Origin: an uncultured Prevotellamassilia sp.
Lineage (GTDB): Bacteria > Bacteroidota > Bacteroidia > Bacteroidales > Bacteroidaceae
Direction of reading: 5' to 3'
Length of the DNA: 64,000 bases
NCBI GenBank assembly: GCA_934255485.1
Contig: CAKQOG010000003.1
Location: 42,634-106,633 of the forward strand
Part shown: in pieces, positions 56,838 to 64,000 of the stretch
How positions within the stretch are numbered: position 1 is the first letter of the stretch
Layout of the letters: every line of letters begins with the position of its first letter
Position numbers and translations under genes: made by a program
The notes under the pieces: generated by a model
What the model was told of the DNA's origin: nothing
What the model saw: only the letters and a program-made list of their open reading frames with translations
The model's database searches: none

Positions 56838-57383
56838 CTATAAACTTTGTCCGTTATACTCAAGCCATCCTTTCATCGGACTGCAATTTGAAAATCGGTT
56901 GAAACCTACCATAAACGATTGCGGAGAATCGTCCAATCTGAGTTCAAAACCTGGCAACTGATTAAAGTCTTCTTCAGTCATTTCTTCTGCCAATGGTTGT
57001 GGCAACAAAATATCCTCGTTGCGGCAAAGGCAAATGTGTTGTATCTTAGCACGTTCTGCATCGTCAGCAGAAAGAAAAGCCAATTTCAAAACAGGATTTA
57101 GTAGTACATTGCGTTTGATAACCGAACGTTCTCGCATCCCTTGTTTATTAAACCCACGCGATTGTGTAACCTCTTGTTGTGGGTCCATCGATTGGTAAGT
57201 AAGTTTGTGTCTGACAATATGCTTAATGCCACTCTCAGCCAACATTTCAGGAAAAAGTTTCTTTTCTATTCCCTCAATAATAGATGGTGTGAGAAATTGC
57301 TGACTGAAAGTTTCACCATCTCGTACAGCCGTCCAGGGCTTTATAAATGCAAACTTTCCGGTATAGGTAACTACGTAATACAT
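56838..57383 (-). CDS. cas5: CRISPR Cascade protein Cas5
   Basis: A 181-aa RAMP protein that caps the crRNA 5' handle. The N-terminal pattern GKFAFIKPWTAVRD followed by LTPSIIEGIEKKLFPEM matches the Cas5 first strand and the T-P-S-x-x-G helix. A central VTQSRGFNKQGMRERSVIKRN carries basic residues suited to RNA contact. It is shorter than many Cas5 proteins (about 220 aa or more). It is 20 bp after cas6 and 3 bp before cas3. Confidence 0.85.
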   Translation of the reverse strand: MYYVVTYTGKFAFIKPWTAVRDGETFSQQFLTPSIIEGIEKKLFPEMLAESGIKHIVRHKLTYQSMDPQQEVTQSRGFNKQGMRERSVIKRNVLLNPVLKLAFLSADDAERAKIQHICLCRNEDILLPQPLAEEMTEEDFNQLPGFELRLDDSPQSFMVGFNRFSNCSPMKGWLEYNGQSL

Positions 57384-57403
57384 AAGTTATTAATCTTTTT
57401 TAG

Positions 57404-58066
57404 TTAATAAATAGCACCAAAACCAATACCTGTGCAACTGCCAATACCTACGTTCCAAGCAAACAGTTTGGTCTCTGGTTTGCCCTTTATGATTACAGGG
57501 CATATATTGGCTTTATTTCCAATGTTGTGATAGCGTACAAGTTTTTGCTTTTTTTTAGCATAAGTAAGGTCAAAACGTATGTCGAGCGTATTGTCTGCTT
57601 CTAATCCTGCTTTAAGCATTTTAGCATTTAGTGTCTCAGCCATTAGTTTGCTAGTCTCGGCATCATTAAAACTATATTGTTTGATTGTTCCGTCTTTTAA
57701 TTTACGCTTAATGAATATAGGACTTGCGCAAAAAAACAAATCTCGCTCTTGTATGTCGAAGGCATTAACAAGCATTATCTCTTTTACCTTCATACCACAA
57801 AACAAATCGGGTTCGCTCTGTATAGAGTGGATAATACTCTTCAGCACACTGTCGTCATAAAAACTTATGAAGAACTTTGCACCATGTTTAAAGTCGAGTG
57901 CGTTGCCGTTTTTGCAGCCATTTTGCAGCCACGAGAATGAGTACAGCGACATTTCGCCATGCAAGTTGTTCTGACCAATCCATTTATGCAGTGTGCCTAC
58001 CAACTTTTGTTGATAGTCAAATGGCACAGGCTGCGTATTAGGTAAGGTTGTAATTTGTATTCGCAT
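57404..58066 (-). CDS. cas6: CRISPR pre-crRNA endoribonuclease Cas6
   Basis: A 220-aa Cas6 that cuts the repeat RNA to leave an 8-nt 5' handle. The sequence starts MRIQITTLPNTQPVPFDYQQ with a likely catalytic His nearby, HKWIGQNNLHGEM, and ends with the glycine-rich loop WNVGIGSCTGIGFGAIY, the family hallmark. It is the first gene of the operon. The promoter box TATATTTG lies at 58177-58170, giving a leader of about 95 nt. Its presence, together with the ATTGAAAT repeat end, argues against type I-C, which lacks Cas6. Confidence 0.92.
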   Translation of the reverse strand: MRIQITTLPNTQPVPFDYQQKLVGTLHKWIGQNNLHGEMSLYSFSWLQNGCKNGNALDFKHGAKFFISFYDDSVLKSIIHSIQSEPDLFCGMKVKEIMLVNAFDIQERDLFFCASPIFIKRKLKDGTIKQYSFNDAETSKLMAETLNAKMLKAGLEADNTLDIRFDLTYAKKKQKLVRYHNIGNKANICPVIIKGKPETKLFAWNVGIGSCTGIGFGAIY

Positions 58067-58169
58067 ATAATTATTGATTTAAGTTTGATATCTGTAATGC
58101 ACCTTACTCAGATAGCATGTCTAAGTATAGAATGATGCTCATCTGTAATTTTTCTACTTATTTACGCTG

Positions 58170-58177
58170 CAAATATA
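58170..58177 (-). promoter_or_regulatory. -7 box for the cas operon
   Basis: The minus strand reads TATATTTG, matching TAnnTTTG, 104 bp before cas6. A CAAA (TTTG) at 58192-58195 is too near to be a canonical -33 element. Confidence 0.5.
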
Positions 58178-58310
58178 GATTTAATTTGTGACAAAGTGCG
58201 TCAAGTCAAATTTTTCAGTGTTAAAAATTAGGGGTGTAGGGCAAAAAAGTTGCATTTTTTTCGTAACAAGGCTATAAAATCAGATGTAAGGTGGGGGAGA
58301 GAGAAGAAAA

Positions 58311-58345
58311 TGGGGCAAAGTGCTTTTTAATGGCACTTTGCCCCA
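58311..58345. terminator. Hairpin after the P-type ATPase gene
   Basis: A perfect 13-bp stem, TGGGGCAAAGTGC (58311-58323) with GCACTTTGCCCCA (58333-58345), just past the ATPase stop (58352). The flanking U tract on the minus strand is weak. Confidence 0.6.
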
Positions 58346-58351
58346 TAGTAA

Positions 58352-61045
58352 TTATTTATGTAAGAATTTGGTTAAGAGATGCCACAATTCGCGTACCCAA
58401 AGCACGAGCGAGGAACCAATGATGATGATAACCCAGTCTATAAATTTTAGTCCATCCACATTGAAGAACTGCTGTATGCCAGGAATTTCAACCATTGCAA
58501 TTTGGCCCACAAGGATTATTGCAGCAATAGTGATGAGTTCATTACACCCTTTAAAGTGGAGCGCACTTCGTCCCGTCTCAAATGCACGGGCGTTGAATAG
58601 GTAAAAGAAGTGTGTCATAACAAAAGTTGTAAAGAGCAATGTCAGCTCGTAGGTAGTAACGTGGCCTTTGGCTCCTAAGTGTAGGTGAACGAGGTCGGTG
58701 AGCTGCGTAATATCGGCATGTTGAAAGATGTAGAGCATGCCTAATAGCATGAGGAAGAAGAAACCACCAACTCCAATCACTTCGTGCAACATCGTTTTGT
58801 TAAGGATAAATGCATTGCGGTTGCGTGGCTTGTCTTTCATCACACTCTCAGAGGGCGGAAGTGAGGCAAGAGCCATGGCAGCAAAGGTGTCCATAATGAG
58901 GTTTATCCACAACATTTGTGTCACCGTAAGCGGCGAATCGGTTCCCATAAATGCACCGCAAAGCACAAGCAAACAAGCGGTAACGTTTACCGTTAATTGG
59001 AATAAAAGGAAACGTTGGATGTTTTGGTATAGCGAACGTCCCCACATTACAGCCTTGCCAATGCTGCTAAACGAGTTGTCGATGATAGTGATGTCTGAAG
59101 CCTCTTTTGCCACACTCGTGCCATCGCCCATTGACAAACCCACATGGGCTGCACGTAGGGCGGGAGCGTCGTTGGTGCCATCGCCAGTAACAGCAACCAC
59201 TTGCCCCTTTTTTTGCAAGGTTTCAACCAAACGCTTCTTGTCCATGGGACGAGCGCGAGATATAATTTTTATTTCGAGCACGCGTTCTTGGAGTTCAGCA
59301 TCAGATAGGGCAGCAAATTCGGGACCTGTAATGATGTTGCGGTCAGTATCTGTAGCGTTGTTCCAAAGTCCTATTTGTCGTGCTATCTCTTTGGCAGTTC
59401 CCGAGGTATCGCCCGTTACAATCTTTATGTTAATGCCAGCATTAATACACTCTTTTACAGACATAGGCACATCGGCTCTTACGGGGTCGGCGATGGCTGC
59501 CACACCAATAAAGCAAAGCCTATTTGCCACCACCTTGTTGTTATCAATAACCTTTTCGCCCTCATCTACTATTTGATAGGCAAAGCCAAGTGTACGCATG
59601 GCACGGTTTTGATATGCTAATAACTGCTTATTTACCTCTTCCTTGCTTATTGGAGTGTCTTTGCAAAGACTGAACACAATTTCAGGAGCACCCTTTACGT
59701 ACAACACCTTTTTGCCCTTAAAAGCCTTTGATACAATCATTGTTGCCATATACTTGCGCTCGGTAGAGAATGGCACTTCGGCTATTGTTTCTATGCTTTC
59801 GCGTATGGGGCGGTAATCTACGCCTTGTTTGCTCATCCATAGGAGCAATGCACCCTCAGTAGGGTTGCCCAAGATTTGTGGCTTACTCTTGTCAGAAAAG
59901 TCGATTGAGGCAGTAGAGTTGATAGCAATGCCCTCGTAGAGCACCTCTTTAGGCGTGTTGCCATACTGCTTCATCTCGTCTACACTCATAAGGTTTTGCG
60001 TTAGCGTACCCGTTTTGTCGGTGCAAATCACGGTGGTAGCGCCCATAGTTTCGCAAGCATGCATTTTGCGCACAAGGTTGTTGGTCTTGAGCATACGGCG
60101 CATGCTATATGCCAAACTTAGCGTAACGGCCATAGGCAAGCCTTCGGGCACCGACACAACAACGAGTGTAACAGCTATCATTAGCGTTTGTAGCAAATAT
60201 GCAATAAATGGTGCCACTTGCTGAAGAGAGCCAAAGCAGTCGGTTCCGTTGGTAACAAAATACATAACAATGCGGCCTATCACAATCAGAGCAGCAATGC
60301 CATAGCTAACCCTTGAAACCCAATTACCCAACCAGTCAAGTTGTTCGTTGAGTGGTGTTTTCACACTATCGTCTATTTGTACAGCCTCAAACACCTTGCC
60401 TTGTTCTGTGTGGTCGCCCACAGCAAGCACTCGGCAAATGCCGTGTCCTTCCATCACCTTTGTGCCTTTCATTACGTGGTTGGTGGGGTAGGTTGCAGCC
60501 TTGTCAAAGTCCTTTTCATCAACGCTCTTAAGGCACATGGGTTCGCCCGTTAGTGTAGACTCGTCGGCGTGTAGCGAGGTAGCCTCAAGCAGTTCGCAGT
60601 CGGCAGGAACTTCCTCGCCCGTGCTGAGAACAACGATGTCGCCAACCACAATGTCTTTTCGCGGTATTTGTGTTGCATTGCTGTTGCGTATCACCTCAAC
60701 CGCCTCGTCGTCGTTTACTTGGTTTAGGATGGTAAACTCTTTATCGGCTTGTAGTTCAAAGTAAAAGGCGAGCCCTGTGGCAAGCAAAATGGCTACGAAT
60801 ATTCCCGCTGGCTCAAAGAATACTGCTGCATCCTCATGTAGCCCAAAGAACTCGTAGCATGATATGCCTACTGACAACACACCAGCTATCATCAAGATAA
60901 TGATAAGAGGGTCGCTAAACTTCATCAGAAACTGTTTCCAAAGGGGATCTTTTTTAGGAGGTGTTAGCACGTTCGCCCCATGTTTTTGGCGGCTTTCAGC
61001 CACTTGCTCGTTGGTTAAGCCTGTGTAATGATGTTTTTGTTCCAT
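58352..61045 (-). CDS. Calcium-transporting P-type ATPase, PMCA type
   Basis: An 897-aa P2-type ATPase expected to pump Ca2+ out of the cell. The phosphorylation site is ICDKTGTLTQN, with the N-domain KGAPEIVF motif, TGDTSGTAKEIAR and VAVTGDGTNDAPALR. The membrane region has VPEGLPMAVTLSLAY around helix 4, matching Ca2+-ATPase site I, and the late helices carry MLWINLIMDTFAAMAL. Bacteroidetes members of this branch are annotated as calcium-translocating. An alternative cation (Mn2+) cannot be excluded. Confidence 0.92.
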   Translation of the reverse strand: MEQKHHYTGLTNEQVAESRQKHGANVLTPPKKDPLWKQFLMKFSDPLIIILMIAGVLSVGISCYEFFGLHEDAAVFFEPAGIFVAILLATGLAFYFELQADKEFTILNQVNDDEAVEVIRNSNATQIPRKDIVVGDIVVLSTGEEVPADCELLEATSLHADESTLTGEPMCLKSVDEKDFDKAATYPTNHVMKGTKVMEGHGICRVLAVGDHTEQGKVFEAVQIDDSVKTPLNEQLDWLGNWVSRVSYGIAALIVIGRIVMYFVTNGTDCFGSLQQVAPFIAYLLQTLMIAVTLVVVSVPEGLPMAVTLSLAYSMRRMLKTNNLVRKMHACETMGATTVICTDKTGTLTQNLMSVDEMKQYGNTPKEVLYEGIAINSTASIDFSDKSKPQILGNPTEGALLLWMSKQGVDYRPIRESIETIAEVPFSTERKYMATMIVSKAFKGKKVLYVKGAPEIVFSLCKDTPISKEEVNKQLLAYQNRAMRTLGFAYQIVDEGEKVIDNNKVVANRLCFIGVAAIADPVRADVPMSVKECINAGINIKIVTGDTSGTAKEIARQIGLWNNATDTDRNIITGPEFAALSDAELQERVLEIKIISRARPMDKKRLVETLQKKGQVVAVTGDGTNDAPALRAAHVGLSMGDGTSVAKEASDITIIDNSFSSIGKAVMWGRSLYQNIQRFLLFQLTVNVTACLLVLCGAFMGTDSPLTVTQMLWINLIMDTFAAMALASLPPSESVMKDKPRNRNAFILNKTMLHEVIGVGGFFFLMLLGMLYIFQHADITQLTDLVHLHLGAKGHVTTYELTLLFTTFVMTHFFYLFNARAFETGRSALHFKGCNELITIAAIILVGQIAMVEIPGIQQFFNVDGLKFIDWVIIIIGSSLVLWVRELWHLLTKFLHK

Positions 61046-61114
61046 AGGTAAAAATTATGTCTAATAAAGTGTTTGTAATTTTATTAAAACAAGGTAGCTA
61101 AACAATAAGCACAC

Positions 61115-61804
61115 TCACACTTTAAGTGTGCGTAGATAACTTTTTTGTTCAGTTGTAATGCGGTAGCTCTCTATGGCCTTTTGTATGGTTTTGTTGTGAG
61201 TCCATGGGGCAAGCACCTTGTGCTCAATGTAGCAGATGGTGGCATTCCATTGTTTGGCAAGGGCAGTGGCATAGAACCATGCTATAGCCATTTTAACGTA
61301 GTATTCATCGCTATTTACCCCAGCAGGAATGCTTAGATGGCTTGCCTTAAAGTCGTTGTCAAGGTAATGGTTCATGAGCATTTTTATGCCAAACCTGCAA
61401 GTGTAGGTGTGGGATGACTGCACCCAAGTGGCGATGTGCGTTATCAACTTATCGCGGTTTTGAGCAAACACCTTGGGCGTGAGTATGTCGCATACAGCCC
61501 AATTGTCGATAAACGGCACAAACCTTTCAGTTAGTTCCATGCACTTGTCGTAGTTTTTCAGCATAGAAAGTAGTATGGCATGCAGTATGTTTTCATCGTA
61601 AAAGCGGTGGGGCAACTGCTGCAAAAAATTCTCGTGCTCAGGCTCTTTGGCAAAGGCCTTAGCAAATAGGCGCAACTGGGGTGTGCGTATGCCAATGATG
61701 CTATCTGGGCGCATGCCAGGGATGAGTTTTAGCTGGAATGCAGCATACTCTTTGTCTTGCAAAGCCATGAGTTGTTCTTGTAGAGGGGTGAGGAATTGAG
61801 GCAT
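61115..61804 (-). CDS. DNA alkylation repair protein, AlkD-like
   Basis: A 229-aa all-helical HEAT-like protein of the AlkD family of DNA glycosylases. The N-terminal VGIRTPQLR-type motif is present as IIGIRTPQLRLFAKAF. ERFVPFIDNWAVCDIL carries the WxxxD/D pattern that supports the glycosylase pocket, and MAIAWFYATALAKQW is a late conserved helix. It is expected to act on alkylated bases. It is 22 bp after the AlaX-like gene, in a three-gene minus-strand unit with porT first. Confidence 0.9.
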   Translation of the reverse strand: MPQFLTPLQEQLMALQDKEYAAFQLKLIPGMRPDSIIGIRTPQLRLFAKAFAKEPEHENFLQQLPHRFYDENILHAILLSMLKNYDKCMELTERFVPFIDNWAVCDILTPKVFAQNRDKLITHIATWVQSSHTYTCRFGIKMLMNHYLDNDFKASHLSIPAGVNSDEYYVKMAIAWFYATALAKQWNATICYIEHKVLAPWTHNKTIQKAIESYRITTEQKSYLRTLKV

Positions 61805-61826
61805 ACAGCAAAAGGTGTGTGGAGTG

Positions 61827-62309
61827 TTAGTTGGTGGCTTTTACGCCAAGTTTAAATCTTATGCGAAAGCTGTGCTTCTCTTCGTCCCAATTGGTGCCAA
61901 GAAGTATAAACTCTTTAAGTTCAGAGGTAGAAGCTACGTGCAAGCCAATACAAGGGCACACGTCGTAATTGCCTATACGCACCAAGCGCAAGGTTTCGCT
62001 TGCGTCGTTGGGCAAGCGGTCGAGCGACACCTCGTGGGGTGCGTCGGCAGCATTTACAAACTCGTATGTTACGGGCAAATCGGCCTTTATCAGCTCGTTC
62101 ATTTTGCTAACAATTTGCTCTACTTGCTCGGGGGTAGGCTCAGCATCGAGTTGGTAGCTAATCTTGCTCTTTTTGCGTTCGATGTGGGCATTGCGCGAGC
62201 GTTCGCAGCCAAACATCCTTACCATGGTTTGGTTAAGCAGATGCTCAGCAGTGTGCATGGGTGGAAATTCAGCCTTGTTGTGGGCATTGAGTATGGGGGT
62301 ATCTGCCAT
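61827..62309 (-). CDS. Free-standing tRNA-editing protein, AlaX-like
   Basis: A 160-aa protein resembling the SAD editing domain of alanyl- and threonyl-tRNA synthetases. The zinc ligands are HTAEHLL (two His) and CPCIGLH (Cys and His). Such proteins remove wrongly attached amino acids from tRNA. No synthetase domain is attached. It is expressed with the PorT-like gene upstream (20 bp) and the AlkD-like gene downstream. The editing target (Ser- or Gly-tRNA-Ala, for example) is not known. Confidence 0.85.
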   Translation of the reverse strand: MADTPILNAHNKAEFPPMHTAEHLLNQTMVRMFGCERSRNAHIERKKSKISYQLDAEPTPEQVEQIVSKMNELIKADLPVTYEFVNAADAPHEVSLDRLPNDASETLRLVRIGNYDVCPCIGLHVASTSELKEFILLGTNWDEEKHSFRIRFKLGVKATN

Positions 62310-62328
62310 GAGAGTTGGTTAGAAAAAA

Positions 62329-63051
62329 TTATTCAAAATAAAAGGTCAAAACCACCATTCCCACCGTGGCTTTGTCTACACTTTGCGTGTAGATAAGTTG
62401 TGTGGGGTCGGTTATGTCGGTGCGGTTTTTCTGTAGCACATTGCTGAGGCCGAAGCAGAATTTAAGTTCGGGAATGAACTTAAAAAACGGCATATATAGG
62501 TCGCAGCCCAAGCCCGTTTCGAGCATAAGGTTAAAGGGCTTTGTGCGCAATTTGCTCTGTTTTGAGGTGATGAGGTCGTACATGGGGGCCACGCCCAACA
62601 GCACGTAGGGGCGGTAGTTGTTAAAGCGTGGAGCAGCTATCTTAAGGTCTACAGGCACCCCAATGTAGCACGACTTCATGTCTTGCGACTCGTACTTGTC
62701 GGTGCCCAACTCGCGAAATGTGATATGACGAGAGCCAAAATGCAGTGAGGGCAATACGCGCAAACCCAAATAGCGACTCATGCGCCATTCGCCCAACACA
62801 CCTACCGAGAACCCAAAGTTAGTTTGGTCGGCTTGTGCCACCCATTGCTGCCCTGCAGTGGCATCGCCACTTGGTGGCATGTAGCCATTGTTGTCGAGGC
62901 GTAGTGATTGGTCGTGGGCACCCACAAAGAAGCCGTAGTGGAAGCGGCGGTCGTCAATGTAGGGCTTGTTTTGCACTCTGCGCTCTTGTGCCATACACGA
63001 GCTAATGCTCATTACGGCCAATAATAATATGTAGAGAAATCGTTTCAACAA
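62329..63051 (-). CDS. porT: Type IX secretion outer-membrane protein, PorT-like
   Basis: A 240-aa outer-membrane beta-barrel with a signal peptide (about 1-21, ending SSCMAQ). The mature start KPYIDDRRFHYGFFVGAHD and the later strands YLGLRVLPSLHFG, KSCYIGVPVDLKIAAP and YRPYVLLGVAPM match my memory of PorT from Porphyromonas, a component needed for type IX secretion. It ends in an aromatic strand (VVLTFYFE). It is first of a three-gene unit with an AlaX-like and an AlkD-like gene. The secreted protein at 42767 carries a matching C-terminal tail. Confidence 0.8.
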   Translation of the reverse strand: MLKRFLYILLLAVMSISSCMAQERRVQNKPYIDDRRFHYGFFVGAHDQSLRLDNNGYMPPSGDATAGQQWVAQADQTNFGFSVGVLGEWRMSRYLGLRVLPSLHFGSRHITFRELGTDKYESQDMKSCYIGVPVDLKIAAPRFNNYRPYVLLGVAPMYDLITSKQSKLRTKPFNLMLETGLGCDLYMPFFKFIPELKFCFGLSNVLQKNRTDITDPTQLIYTQSVDKATVGMVVLTFYFE

Positions 63052-63132
63052 TTTAAAGGTGTATGGTGTATACTATATATAATGATTAACTGCCTCAAAC
63101 CTTTTTTATTGTGGCAAAGGCACTTCATACTG

Positions 63133-63140
63133 CAAAAATA
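63133..63140 (-). promoter_or_regulatory. -7 box for the porT unit
   Basis: The minus strand reads TATTTTTG, matching TAnnTTTG, 82 bp before the porT start. Confidence 0.45.
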
Positions 63141-63182
63141 ATAAAAGTTTGGCCCTTTGCTTTCTTGTATGAAAGAAATATG

Positions 63183-63190
63183 TAACTTTG
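63183..63190 (+). promoter_or_regulatory. -7 box for the ferredoxin
   Basis: TAACTTTG matches TAnnTTTG. A TTTG at 63156-63159 lies 23 bp upstream, slightly long for a -33 box. The leader would be about 110 nt. Confidence 0.55.
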
Positions 63191-63308
63191 CCATGCAATC
63201 TTTGCTCCAACTCTGTCATGATGCAACGCATTGTGGTGGGGCATATGTAGCAGGGATGTGCAGGACAATAACTCACATAATTTAAACAATCTTTTTAATT
63301 CTACTATT

Positions 63309-63479
63309 ATGGCTTACGTAATTGGTGACGATTGCATCGCTTGCGGCACTTGTATCGACGAATGTCCTTCTGGCGCAATCTCTGAGGGCGAAAAGTATTC
63401 TATCGACCCTAACGTATGTGTTGACTGCGGTACTTGCGCAGATGTTTGCCCTTCAGGTGCTATTGCTCCAGGCGAATAA
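63309..63479 (+). CDS. 2[4Fe-4S] ferredoxin
   Basis: A 56-aa small electron carrier with two clusters. Eight cysteines are arranged as CIACGTCIDECPSGA and CVDCGTCADVCPSGA, the classic clostridial-type pair with Pro after each final Cys. It begins MAYVIGDDCIACG; the longer upstream ORF to 63231 adds unrelated residues. In Bacteroidales such ferredoxins serve pyruvate:ferredoxin oxidoreductase and related enzymes. It is monocistronic, with a strong terminator. Confidence 0.96.
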   Translation: MAYVIGDDCIACGTCIDECPSGAISEGEKYSIDPNVCVDCGTCADVCPSGAIAPGE

Positions 63480-63511
63480 TTATCATCACTCGTATCAACT
63501 TAACTCACTCG

Positions 63512-63549
63512 GCTGCCGTTATCTGTGTAAAGATACGGCAGCTTTTTTT
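63512..63549 (+). terminator. Ferredoxin terminator
   Basis: The arms GCTGCCG and CGGCAGC extend by TATC/GATA with one bulge (63512-63542), then seven T (63543-63549). Confidence 0.8.
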
Positions 63550-63744
63550 GTGCCGATTGGGGGAGAGGTTAAGACATGAAATTATGCCGCAATTTGTGAA
63601 CATTTATTGACATTTCGGGGTAGCTGAAATAGAACGAAAACTGTAAATAAATAGATAGCATACAAGGTGCTTTCTTGGCAAAAATGCCTACTTTTTTGCT
63701 CAAAAAGGCTTTATTGTAATGTTATAAACGTGTTCTAAGCACCT

Positions 63745-63806
63745 AAGGATACGCATCCTAATGACCTAAGGATACGTATTCTTGTGTCACAAGAATACGT
63801 GTCCTT
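63745..63806. repeat. 23-bp-period palindromic tandem repeat, locus C
   Basis: Units begin at 63745, 63768 and 63791, exactly 23 bp apart. The cores are AAGGATACGCATCCTA, AAGGATACGTATTCTT and AAGAATACGTGTCCTT. A decayed unit in register may precede at 63722 (ACGTGTTCT). The family is the same as at 1048 and 22933. Confidence 0.85.
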
Positions 63807-63929
63807 ACAACTTTATGGCACGTTTGTGATAGAGTAAACTTCTGTAAATTTACTATAAGTGTTTGATAATCATTGAGATATGAAAAATGTCTCAAAAATC
63901 AAAAAAAACAGCTCGCTTGCATTCTGAAA

Positions 63930-64000
63930 TGACCCCAAAAAGTTGGACAGGTTATTAACTATCCGATTTGAGAAAGAGTTCGGTATTGCACCGGACTCTT
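63930..64000 (+). mobile_element. Probable left end of an IS3/IS150-type insertion sequence
   Basis: TGACCCCAAAAAGTTGGACA (63930-63949) looks like the terminal inverted repeat of IS150-group elements. The remaining 51 bases would be the start of the element; no transposase start is visible before the window ends. Confidence 0.5.

Larger units (their letters stand above)
63480..64000. other. Gene-free window end with terminator, repeat locus C and IS-like end
   Basis: No complete gene. It holds the ferredoxin terminator (63512-63549), the 23-bp-period repeat (63745-63806) and an insertion-sequence-like terminus from 63930. Confidence 0.7.

Noticed and set aside
50434..58066. Type I-C assignment
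   Set aside because: Cas6 is present and the repeat end fits the Cas6-processed I-B type; only the gene order is I-C-like.
58737..59576. 279-aa plus-strand ORF
   Set aside because: Antisense shadow of the P-type ATPase with no recognisable domain.

Overview
The window is a chromosomal segment from a Bacteroidales bacterium, most likely a Prevotellaceae member. The evidence is a fused SecDF, recurrent TAnnTTTG-type promoters with no Shine-Dalgarno rule, a PorT-like type IX secretion protein, a secreted protein ending in a type IX-like tail, DUF4292 and DUF4294 proteins, and viroplasmin-type RNase H. No rRNA or tRNA gene was seen. About 44 protein genes are supported, including one 54-residue gene.

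Layout. 0-6.2 kb: a sirtuin, a gene-poor gap with a 23-bp-period palindromic repeat and a candidate small RNA, malate dehydrogenase, secDF. 6.5-11.4 kb: a minus-strand dut / TPR lipoprotein / DUF4292 lipoprotein / EnvC-like operon, divergent from dgt. 12.9-22.7 kb: an EEP phosphatase, rhomboid protease, ribD, prmC, a LolC/E-type permease, rbfA, aminopeptidase P, nadA and an unusual folK-GNAT fusion. 23-36.6 kb: a DUF4294 protein, rnr, metG, argS, RNase H, miaB, an O-methyltransferase, pyk, aroQ and xerD. 36.7-42.7 kb: a same-strand lipid-type cluster (ABC flippase, LTA-synthase-like phosphotransferase, CerR-like reductase, PAP2 enzyme). 42.7-47.2 kb: a secreted CHB_HEX_C protein, a tiny gene, a MITE-like element, an outer-membrane barrel and a pseudouridine synthase.

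47.5-58.1 kb is the accessory core: a CRISPR array of 41 repeats and 40 spacers, and a complete minus-strand cas operon, cas6-cas5-cas3-large subunit-cas7-cas4-cas1-cas2. The array is read on the minus strand from a leader next to cas2. The repeat's 3' end (ATTGAAAT) and Cas6 point to a type I-B-like system. The gene order and a divergent 435-aa large-subunit candidate are unusual. An intrinsic terminator lies between the interference genes and cas4-cas1-cas2. Two spacers 1.2 kb apart in the array are diverged versions of the same target.

58.3-64 kb: a calcium-type P-ATPase, AlkD-like protein, AlaX-like editing protein, PorT-like protein, a two-cluster ferredoxin, a third copy of the 23-bp repeat, and what looks like the end of an IS3/IS150-type element at the window edge.
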